Origin: Hyposmocoma kahamanoa
Taxonomy: Eukaryota > Arthropoda > Insecta > Lepidoptera > Cosmopterigidae
Reading direction: 5' to 3'
Assembly (NCBI RefSeq): GCF_003589595.1
Contig: NW_020654810.1
Span: 10,269,473-10,333,472, forward strand
Length of the DNA: 64,000 nucleotides
The notes beneath the pieces are model-generated. The model did no database searches, was not told where the DNA came from, and saw nothing but the letters and a program-made list of their open reading frames with translations. Positions 56,136-64,000 of this stretch are shown piece by piece. Position numbers and translations under genes: made by a program. Positions within the stretch are counted from its first letter, which is position 1. Each line of letters begins with the position of its first letter.

Positions 56136-56197
56136 TGCCCTGCCTTGCTTATATTATGCCATTGCCCTATGGCTGTGGCAAAATATAAGCGAGGGCA
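56136..56197. repeat. 62-nt stem-loop, pre-miRNA-like
   Basis: The arms 56136-56161 and 56176-56197 pair over 21 of 22 positions with one 4-nt bulge and a 14-nt loop. Either strand could form the hairpin. Confidence 0.6.
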
Positions 56198-58330
56198 ATA
56201 TGCGTTATAGGCCTTGATAGCTGAGCCATAGACCCATTTCCCATACTTGTACGAGTGTATTATTAATATCTATTTTCCTTTCTTCTTTTATATAATAGCA
56301 TACCTATTAAGTATTTTGATTTTGAATTTTTGGATCTTAGTAATTGAAGAAAAAGTTGTATATTATGTAAAAGTGTACTTGTCACCGGCTCGAACACATT
56401 AAGCAACAAAATGAATAATTAAATGCGTTTTGTTAAATATTAATGCGTATAGACGATTGACGTCAACGGCCTCTGTGGCGCACTACCTACTACAGGATGA
56501 TTACTTACGCATGTCACCCGACAACACCTCGTCCCTATTTGGGGATCGAATCAAAACCTTACGCTAACTCAGTTGTCGACCGATTCGATTTGATATCGTA
56601 AATTTTTTTTAATTTTTATTTACAGCACCCAAATCGAACGTCAAACTGTCGTATTCGAAACCGAACCAAAGTGACGTCACACCCGTACGATTACCACGTC
56701 CTATTGTTTACAAAGCAAGAATGTAATATGGAAATCTCTTATTATTTTAAATAAAGTCTGGATTTTCTTCAATTTTATTAATTTATTTTAATGCAAGACT
56801 AAATGTATTCCTATATTTTAGGCCTTCAAAGTCTTAAAAATATATTTAAAAGGGTTTTCATTTTTATTATAATCTATTTCACCGACTAACTCCGTAAACG
56901 TTGTTGGATAACGATATCGTATCCGAATCAGAATCTAACGTTTAACTCGATGTTCTGAATAGTTCGGAAAGCGCCCTTCGATTCGAGAACGATGTTGATG
57001 AACGAAGAGTTCTGAATCGGGGTCCTGATTAGGCATTTACCTCTTAACGTGGAGCACTATTTCTATACTTCTAAATTCGCCATAGAAGTAATGGTTATTT
57101 TATTTAGTGAAAGCATCCTTCAATTGGAGAACGAGCTATTATTATTTGTCTTTCTAGATCAACAACAACGCATCGACTACATGATGATTGCGTCAAGCGA
57201 TTGTTTAAAGATGAATTGTGAAGGGTTCGGGATATTACCAATTTAAACTTACTACGTCGGCGCCGAATAAATCCCAGTGGAAAAAACAAACAAACCTACG
57301 AAAAACTTAGTTTTAATTTTGTAAGTGACTTACACAACATGTTTTGTGGGGAAGCAAATCTTATTAATTATTATATGTATAAATATTGAATCCATGAGTA
57401 CAGTGGGTGTCATAATAATGAAATCTACACCCGGTGTCCCGAAATCCTATGCATTAGTTCCGGTTATCGATTACACGAAGCATGTAAACAAAGACTTATG
57501 AAAAATCGATGCAAATATGTTTACAACTTGGCAGTATTTTCAGACATATTTCAGGGAAGTGTTCTCAAATTCAGGAGCAAAACTTTACCAGTTTGTTGAA
57601 CTTGAGGACATTCCGTCATTAAACATGTATGGCTTTGAAATTCATGACGTCATTAGGTGAATAGAAATTCAGATTGTACTGTTTTACACATCCATAGTAT
57701 TGGTGAAATGCCGACTACAGGGACATTAACCAGGGGTAAACTTGGACCGTAGAACATTGACCTTTAATTTTACTTAGTCATTCCCCGTGATGCCTGTTTA
57801 GATTGATTGATAAGAAATTGACGAGATAAAGACAAACGAGCAGGAAATAAATTAAAAATATTACATTTATAAATTTAATATATAACAGTATTTGCACACA
57901 ACTTTATAATTTCCATATTTGCGAATAAACGACTGACGAGCTCTCAAGCACAGCCAAATCTATTATTCCTAAGCTGAATAGAGTGGCCAACAGTAAATTT
58001 AAACTAATATATTTTAGCAGCGTCTATTTTATGTTCTTCTTGCAATTATTAATATTTTTGCAATGAGCGTTGTAGTACAAAAATATTCTTCAATTTGTTT
58101 AATGTTATGCAAATCAGTTACGTAGCATTGTTTTGAGAACATGGCGACCAATGGATCGTTGAACCTGAATGAGAGTAAACAATCCACGATGCATTCGCGG
58201 TTATTAACAATCGCTTCGTTTTCGTGGGAAAAAACTACTAAGACTCATTGCCGGGAATATCCAAGAAAGATTACTGTGTCAACACGATAAAGGGTAAATT
58301 TACAAATTAGAAATATTAAGGCACAAGTTT
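56198..58330. other. Unannotated stretch
   Basis: About 2.1 kb. A perfect CRE-like TGACGTCA lies at about 56684-56691 in a slightly G+C-richer patch. 'ggcctctgtggcgcactacc' and 'ggggatcgaatc' at 56470-56550 hint at a decayed tRNA-like SINE. No gene. Confidence 0.4.
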
Positions 58331-58374
58331 ATATAAAATATATCTATGCTAAGACTATGTAAAATATGTATGCC

Positions 58375-58545
58375 ATGCCAGCACACTCACTCTTCCAATC
58401 TTTTTACTATTCCCTCGCCCTCGCACACTCACATCCCCTCATATAATTACATGCACAATAATCACTCACCTACATACGTATATTTATGCCTATATACCTT
58501 ATATACACACACATTTACACAGACACGCACATACATCAAATACTA
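58375..58545 (+). repeat. CA/CTC-rich low-complexity tract
   Basis: Purine-poor (C, A, T) sequence such as 'acactcactcttccaatctt'. No coding character. Confidence 0.6.
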
Positions 58546-58711
58546 ACCAAACTAAAACTGCGTAAACAATATGTTTCCTCTCCGCAGGACTGGTAGCTGT
58601 AAAGGTACTAACTGGGTTATAAATCTTTCATAGATTTCTCATAGATGGCGTTACGACTAAAAAGTCCTTGAAAAACCAAATACAAAGACACGACGCAAGT
58701 ATATAGAAAAA

Positions 58712-58915
58712 TTCGTGAGGTCCGCTGGTTCGTTACGTTGTTTAGTTGCTATAGCGTCTGGCATGGTAAGCTAGAAGACGTGCGTCGGTTCGAATCCGGC
58801 CGGATCGAAGGAATTATTTCTAAGTGTTCGATCTTTGTATTAATAATTATAACAAACTAGTGGAGTAATTTCACAAAAAATAATTGAATATCAATTCAAT
58901 AAAAATTTAAAATAT
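58712..58915 (+). mobile_element. SINE-E copy 3 (full, tRNA-headed)
   Basis: A perfect B box GGTTCGAATCC (58797-58807) behind an A-arm-like 'gtttagttgctatagcgtct'. The body 'ctttgtattaataattataa' and 'ctagtggagtaatttcac' is shared with 7360 and 42085. Confidence 0.82.
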
Positions 58916-59126
58916 TTTTCTTTTTTATTTTCTCCTTTGTAAATTGTACGAGTACATAACTCAAAGTTACAAAAATTTTCCAAGGGATGGCTTGGTGATC
59001 TGAAATACAGCCCTTACGTCTAGTTTAGGCAGCAGTCTCCCACAGTATAATTATTGTTTATAAGTATTGTTCTTGATATTATGCTCAATTTACAGGTACC
59101 TACACTGTGGTGACAAAATAAAATTA

Positions 59127-59154
59127 TATTATTATTATTATTATTATTATTATT
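59127..59154 (+). repeat. (ATT)n microsatellite
   Basis: About nine ATT units. Confidence 0.95.
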
Positions 59155-59188
59155 CTGAAGACCGAACAATAAAAAAAATGTTAATAAT

Positions 59189-59277
59189 ATGAGCATTACT
59201 GCGTTCCGGTTTTGAAATGTAAAATTGCTGGTGAAATTACAGACACATGGGACTTGTTCACTTACGTCTCAGGGTGA
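59189..59277 (+). mobile_element. SINE-A copy 19 (internal fragment)
   Basis: 'gcattactgcgttccggttt' to 'ttacgtctcagggtgag'; both ends are missing. Confidence 0.8.
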
Positions 59278-59607
59278 GCGATTGAACATTTAGAACAAAG
59301 AAACTATACAATCCCTTTGATGTTAATCTTATGTTAGTAATAACTATCAAAATATTATTGTACTCATTTTACGGCTTGGGGTTACCGATCAGAAGTCCGG
59401 AAATACATTTGCCCAAAATAACATTTGCTCGAACGGTAACTTAATCTTTTCTTTGTGATAAGTATCCGAAACCATAGAAGATACAAGGAAACTGTCTCAG
59501 CAATTATTACGTCTTTTTTATTAAATCAATTTTGACATAGTCATTTTTTTGGGCAGGTGTGAGTTGTCCATAAAAATGAATAAATTTTTTTTAGTTCAAA
59601 TGAAATC

Positions 59608-59886
59608 AGTTTCATGTAAGAATCATTTTATTGTATGAGACAAAAACAAATCGGGTCAACAGAAGTTTGTGAAATTTCATCAAATGTTTATCATACAAAA
59701 TTAATAAAATTGTTGTTTTAATGTTAATAGACTTAGTTTTATGTAAATATCATTTTATTGTATTGTAAGAAAAAAATCGAGACAGCAGAAGTTGGTCAAA
59801 TTTAATAAAAATTATAATAATATTTTTTGTTACAATATGAGTAACATTTTATTAAATTTGACCAACTTCTGTTGTCCCGATTTTTT
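59608..59886. repeat. Direct plus inverted repeat cluster
   Basis: Two direct copies of a roughly 78-bp unit (59608-59685 and 59732-59810), and a third copy of its 3' half inverted (59847-59886). The second and third form a hairpin with about 40-bp arms. Confidence 0.75.
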
Positions 59887-60355
59887 CTGTCTTATATACC
59901 TGCACAACTCTTTATTATTTTCTAAGTGAATTTGTATAAAATTTATCATAATATTATAGTATATAAATTAATTAATATTAACAGTAAAGGCTACTCCTTT
60001 ACTCTTGTGTTCAAGTAGTTTTCACTAGAAGCTAAATATGGAGCATGTTTCCAGCAGAAGCTGAATATGATGAATTTTTCGGTCTTTAATTTGTTGCAAG
60101 CATAATTAAGCGGTACTGCATTGACGTTACAATTTAAATTAAACATTTAGTTTTTTTACCCTTTACATGTCACTACGTTCATAACAGGTTAGATCCATTG
60201 ACCTAAGTTAGATCCAAACATTTCTTTCGTGAGTTTTGTACTACACTCGACGTTCATTTGTTGGTAGGTCAATGTCTGGTAAAAAATCATTAAAAAAATC
60301 CCACATATTGCTACAATGAACTTATTTATTGCCGGCGTAAAAAAAACTATACAGA
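59887..60355. other. A+T-rich stretch, no gene seen
   Basis: No recognised element. Confidence 0.4.
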
Positions 60356-60359
60356 AATC

Positions 60360-60560
60360 AAAATGCAGCATGTGTCAACGTTACTAACGTCATTAGATTC
60401 ATTAGCGTTTCACGCATGCGCCCCGGGAGTCTTGGAAGTTCTTCGATGCGCATGCGCTGTCCAGAAGAGATACGTGAGTCTACTACTAATTCAACTTTTG
60501 CGCACTTTTGTGTTATGCAAATCGTGCGTTTGATTTATTCTCCGATACTCTAGCCAAGAA
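60360..60560 (+). promoter_or_regulatory. Putative promoter and non-coding first exon
   Basis: A G+C-rich patch in A+T-rich DNA holding TGCGCATGCGCT (60447-60458; 11 of 12 to the NRF-1/ewg site) and the related CACGCATGCGCC (60411-60422). Downstream on the plus strand are two good splice donors, GATAC/GTGAGT at about 60472 and AGAA/GTAAGT at 60561. No long frame is present, so a 5' UTR exon fits. Strand and function are inferred. Confidence 0.4.
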
Positions 60561-60817
60561 GTAAGTGCTTTTTGAAATTAATAAACAATGTTTTTATAAG
60601 GGAATGAGTATGTTTATGTTTTATTTATGAATTAATAGTACAACTTGTGCTAAATAATGAAAATAGGCAAGAATAAAAACCTCTTCCCTGTATTTGCTTC
60701 TTATACATGTAATGTTCATTAAATAAAAATAAGTTATATAAATACTTGTAGCGTCTTTTATAAATATCTATAGTATTTTATTAATTATTAAGGTTCATTG
60801 TAAAAAAGATATTAATA

Positions 60818-60895
60818 TATAGATATTATATATATATATATAATATTGTAGATTTTAATATATGTATATATATAATATATATTATACACGTATAT
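60818..60895. repeat. TA-rich simple repeat
   Basis: 'atatatatatataatattg'-type runs with dispersed interruptions. Confidence 0.85.
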
Positions 60896-60928
60896 ACTGT
60901 ATTTCATGCTTGATGAAAATAATTTTTA

Positions 60929-61261
60929 ACCGACTTCAAAAAAGGAGGAGGTTCTCAACTCGTCGGTATTTTTTTGTGTGTATATTACGCGATTATTCCG
61001 GTATTTGTGAACCGATTTCGAAGATACTTTTTTATTGGTAAGGAGGTACCTCAATTGTGGTCCCATTCAAATATGAAGAAACTATTCCTCTAAGGGTAGC
61101 AAATTAGGGGATGAATCCGGTTTTTTGAATTTCACCTACTTTACATTACCTAACTGATTCCAATAACACTTGGCACATAGGTGTAACTCCAATTAAAACA
61201 AAACACAGCAAAAACGCTAAAGTAAACTTTTGAGATCGGTTTATATTTTTTTTATAAAAAA
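60929..61261 (+). repeat. Dispersed repeat C, copy 5 (longest)
   Basis: 'accgacttcaaaaaaggagg' to 'acttttgagatcggtttata'. It includes the region between 'gatgaatccgg' and the end that minus-strand copies 2, 4 and 6 lack. A poly(T)/A-rich end lies at 61240-61261. Confidence 0.85.
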
Positions 61262-61341
61262 GTGTGTAACGAATTTTAGATAAAACAATGCACAGATACG
61301 GTAAAATCGCCCATTACTTTTTTACATAAAAAATAATTTAC

Positions 61342-61533
61342 CGTAGTTCTACAAACTCCAGTGACTATTTGTTCAATGTTTCTTTCAAAGGAAGCTATCG
61401 TATTACTGGTCACCGAATCTTTAGAATTGGATGTCGACAGCAAGAATCGAGTAGGAAGTCGAATAGTCGCATTTTGTAAGTATGCGCTGGCGCAGCGCAA
61501 CGGCGATGGGATTACGAAACGCAGCACGCATTG
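61342..61533. other. Coding-like patch, strand unresolved
   Basis: On the plus strand, a perfect-looking acceptor (tttctttcaaag, ending 61390) and a strong donor (GTAAGTAT at 61476) bound an 85-bp segment open in one frame (EAIVLLVTESLELDVDSKNR), and about 70 percent of codons begin with a purine. This would follow the 60561 donor with repeat C5 in the intron. On the minus strand, a frame ending at donor ACG/GTAAAT (61341) reads NATIRLPTRFLLSTSNSKDS, a mitochondrial-leader-like composition, but it has no ATG: the nearby ATG at 61531 is in a different frame. Both readings cannot be right; the plus reading is mildly favoured. No family recognised. Confidence 0.33.
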
Positions 61534-61542
61534 ACGTCAACG
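61529..61542. promoter_or_regulatory. CRE-like palindrome
   Basis: TTGACGTCAA contains a perfect TGACGTCA, the ATF/CREB site, within the G+C-rich patch 61430-61650. Confidence 0.3.
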
Positions 61543-61649
61543 GCAACCGCCACTTTGCACTTTCTCCGAAAACCTGAGCAAGCTGTTCACGCGACTCGAA
61601 TTCAAATGACACGTGAGAATCACAAAGACAGCCACATATTTCACTCACT

Positions 61650-62100
61650 AACGTAATGGGTCACGAGAGTCTTATGAATCAACTCACTACCTAACGCTAA
61701 ATATAGGATTTATCGAGTGAATAACAATATGAAAAATGCATGGGGTCAACCATTCCACATCCCATGACTCAGATGTTACTTAAAAGAAGTCATTTTCAGA
61801 ACAATTGCTGCTGACGATTACATCAAATGAGGATTAAAAAAATGCAATGGCAGAACAAATTGCAACTACTGAACGCAAAAAAATTGTATGGGCTAGGGTT
61901 CACAACCTAATGTTAATGACATGGCGGTATCTCTGAAAAAAGCACCTTGCGTCTTCAGAGATACGTAACGTGACATCCGTTGTAAAAAACATATTTTAAA
62001 AGGTCATTCAACTAATAGGTAAAAATACAGTTGCAAAAAAAAAAACAAAACGTCACTTGACCATGTTTGTCTGTGTGAACGAATCTGATAATTTATAAAC
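61650..62100. other. Unannotated stretch
   Basis: No recognised element or coding frame. Confidence 0.4.
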
Positions 62101-62103
62101 ATA

Positions 62104-62354
62104 ATCTCAGTACAGAGTACTAAAAAACCGACTTCAAAAGTCATTCATTCCCCAGTTTGCCACCCTCAGAGGTGAAGTATTTCCTTTAAATTTAAATGGG
62201 TGGTCCCATTTCAATTTAAATGAGGTACCCTCTTTCCAACAAAAAAATAATCATCAAAATCGGTTCACAAATGCTGGAGTTATTGCGTAACAAATGTAAA
62301 AAAAAAAACAGTTAAATTGAGAACCTCCTCCTCCTTTTTGGAAGTCGGTTAAAA
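62104..62354 (-). repeat. Dispersed repeat C, copy 6
   Basis: 'atctcagtacagagtactaa' to 'ctcctcctttttggaagtcg'. It has a local 'gtggtcccatttcaattta' duplication and an expanded CTC triplet run. Confidence 0.85.
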
Positions 62355-62500
62355 CCCCCTTAAGCTTGACAGAAGTTCTTAATTTAAATTTCGGCAAAGC
62401 GAACTTTCGATAGAATTAAACTAGACCCGACCAAAAATATTTACAAGCTTTATATCTAGTAAAATGAATATCTACCAAAATGCAAGCTTAAAAAAATGTT

Positions 62501-62547
62501 TTAAGCAATGGAATGTTTATAATTATTATAAACATTCCGTTGCTTAA
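62501..62547. repeat. Near-perfect 23-bp hairpin
   Basis: The arms 62501-62523 and 62525-62547 differ at one position around a single-base loop (TTAAGCAATGGAATG against its inverse). Confidence 0.85.
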
Positions 62548-62861
62548 TACAAATATTATTTCTTTTAATAAATTGGGCTCTAAAAATAACCAAACAAATC
62601 CTTTTTATCGTGAACTTTATTAATATCACGAATGCGAACCAGTTTTTTTATTAACATGCAAATTACCTGCCAAATTGAACCTGTTATTGACGTCAACTCT
62701 TCAGAATCCTGATGTACTATATTAGTAGTAAATATTACTGTCGTATTTTTTACTTTATGCTGCAATCACCTCACTTAACCAACTCTTTTAAATCCTGTTT
62801 TTTTTTTCAAATACAGAGTGTAGTTGACAGTTACTCGTAATACATATACTAAAAAAACGTT

Positions 62862-63078
62862 GAGATTTAATTGGGTCTTCGTGCTGAGACGTAGGAAGAT
62901 GCTGCGGTTGCCTAAAGATTTGACCTAAAGCTGTTCCGTGGGTTCGTATCCGGACTTCTGAGTTTTTCGAAATTTATGTGCGAAATTGAATTTGAAATTT
63001 ACCATGAGCGTTTTGGTGAAGGAAAACATCGTGATGAAACCTGCACGTTGAAGAAGGTGCACAACACTCGGAAAAGTC
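62862..63078 (+). mobile_element. SINE-B copy 3, 5' part (split by L5)
   Basis: The tRNA-like head with B-box-like GGTTCGTATCC (about 62961-62971), then 'tgcgaaattgaatttgaaat', 'ggtgaaggaaaacatcgtga' and 'cacaacactcgg'. It ends in AAAAGTC (63072-63078), the duplicated target. Confidence 0.85.
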
Positions 63079-63757
63079 AAAAAGATTGGAGAGAATACAG
63101 AAGAGGTTTGTGAATCATTTAGCGTTCTACACTGAACAAGCTAAAAAACTTCGTTCATATAAATCTAGACTCACAAAGTTCCAAATGCTGTCGTTGGAAA
63201 AGCGACGGGACATTTTGGATATCATGTTTTTATATAAATTATTAAATAATCAAATTAAATGCAATTCAGTTCTAAACCTTATATCGTTTAATGTTCTCCG
63301 CAGACTACCTAGATTTTACATCAAGCCTCTTTGCAAGCCTTTTCGCAGGACTATTTTAGGCGCGAATTCTCCCATTGCTCGGCTTTGCCAGTTGTACAAT
63401 GATCACTACGCAACGATCGATTTACACTACTTCTGTGCAGTAAGAACCAAGCGCGAAATGTCGTCATCTTCCTAAAACGCTGTGACCTAACTTCTTTTCT
63501 TTTCTTCTTATTTCTTCTTATGCTTTCGCTTAGTTTTAAGATATTAACACTATTTGTTTTTGTAAGTGATTTACATAGTTAAATTAATGTTTACACTTTT
63601 CTTTGTGAAAGTTTCTTTTTACTCTGCGTAATTTATTGTGCATGTAGTGTCGGTCTATAATAGATTGTGCACTTAGTTTAAAGTTTTTTTTTTGCATGTA
63701 TGTTTTCTGATCTTTTGATGGTGTAACAATTGTTGACCGACCAAATAATTTAAAAAA
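63079..63757 (+). mobile_element. L5: 5'-truncated jockey-like LINE
   Basis: 679 bp with the C-terminal end of a LINE protein, the 3' UTR and an A-tail, flanked by AAAAGTC at 63072-63078 and 63758-63764. The clean duplication and A-tail are the signature of target-primed reverse transcription. Confidence 0.9.
63086..63475 (+). pseudogene. C-terminal fragment of L5 LINE protein
   Basis: A 129-codon frame: ERIQKRFVNHLAFYTEQAKK, then LEKRRDILDIMFLYKLLNNQ, corresponds to the final domain of jockey-type proteins (L3: ESIQKRFLRFLDFRAKQKSL, RREINDICIYI). The reverse transcriptase is missing because of 5' truncation, so it is non-functional even though its remaining frame is open, which suggests a fairly recent insertion. 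Confidence 0.85.
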
Positions 63758-63855
63758 AAAAGTCCCCGACCCGCTTCGGGTCAGGGTGGCGGACTATGGC
63801 CTAAACCCGTGCCCAGCAGTGGAACGTATAAGGAGTTGATGTTGATGATGATGAG
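63758..63855 (+). mobile_element. SINE-B copy 3, 3' part
   Basis: Continues with 'ggtggcggactatggcctaa', 'cccgtgcccagcagtggaac' and a tail TGATGTTGATGATGATGA (about 63837-63854). Confidence 0.88.
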
Positions 63856-64000
63856 CCGTACGATCGTAAATTTACATCACAAAAACGGATAAAGTCAGAT
63901 GCCTTGATCTCTGCCTACCCCAGTATGTATGTAAAAATATGTAGTATTCTCCAAATCGATTTTTATAGGACAAATGCGGTTATCCGCACCTTTCGTGCTA
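63856..64000. other. Window end, nothing assigned
   Basis: No element recognised. Confidence 0.5.

Noticed and set aside
57420..57660. Possible decayed DNA transposon ('cacccggtgtcccgaaatcc')
   Set aside because: No inverted terminus, transposase motif or second copy was found.

Overview
The window looks like intergenic DNA of a moth or butterfly (Lepidoptera). It is about two-thirds A+T, and its most abundant sequences are short and long interspersed elements of kinds I associate with lepidopteran genomes: tRNA-headed SINEs with ATT or GATGAT tails, a roughly 295-bp SINE family here called SINE-A, a 'gaggaggttctcaa' repeat (C), and jockey-superfamily LINEs. No conserved host protein could be named and no rRNA or functional tRNA was seen. 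Family names A to K, L1 to L6 and M are local labels used in this annotation only.

Layout. 0-10.4 kb: dense retroelements. Its centre is L1 (2731-6410, minus), a LINE with one uninterrupted 994-codon endonuclease/reverse transcriptase frame, inserted inside a SINE-A copy whose halves lie at 2541-2730 and 6411-6430. Many SINEs follow, and a 211-bp MITE (M) splits another SINE-A. 10.4-20 kb: mostly unannotated A+T-rich DNA with a fold-back element, three SINE-A copies and a small coding-like patch at 15.7 kb. 19.9-20.2 kb: a G+C-rich island with a coding-like minus-strand segment ending at a good splice donor and a palindromic GCGCATGCGC motif just upstream; this is the best candidate host exon. 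20.4-60 kb: a gene-poor stretch of decayed transposons, including a jockey-like LINE broken by frameshifts (L3, 36.1-39.2 kb), a LINE relic with a second M copy inside it (33.1-34.2 kb), an endonuclease-only LINE fragment (54.8-55.4 kb), a paired unknown repeat (H, 21.5 and 32.1 kb), fold-back elements and microsatellites. 60.36-61.65 kb: G+C-rich patches with GCGCATGCGC-type motifs, splice signals and open frames, possibly the 5' end of a second gene. 62.9-63.85 kb: a SINE split by a 5'-truncated LINE with a clear 7-bp target duplication.

How the parts relate. SINE-A has a constant 5' end, an A-rich 3' end and a 3' tail (CCATCAGGCGC ... GTCAC then A-rich) resembling that of L1, so L1-type reverse transcriptase is the likely source of its mobility. 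Nesting gives a relative order: SINE-A and the 33-kb LINE are older than M, one SINE-A is older than L1, and SINE-B is older than L5. The two putative promoter islands at 20 and 60 kb would, if read as proposed, point away from each other and leave about 40 kb of mostly transposon-derived DNA between them. Nothing here amounts to a new multi-gene system. The most novel items are the M MITE family, the H repeat pair, several near-perfect hairpins, a short templated duplication and the candidate exons.
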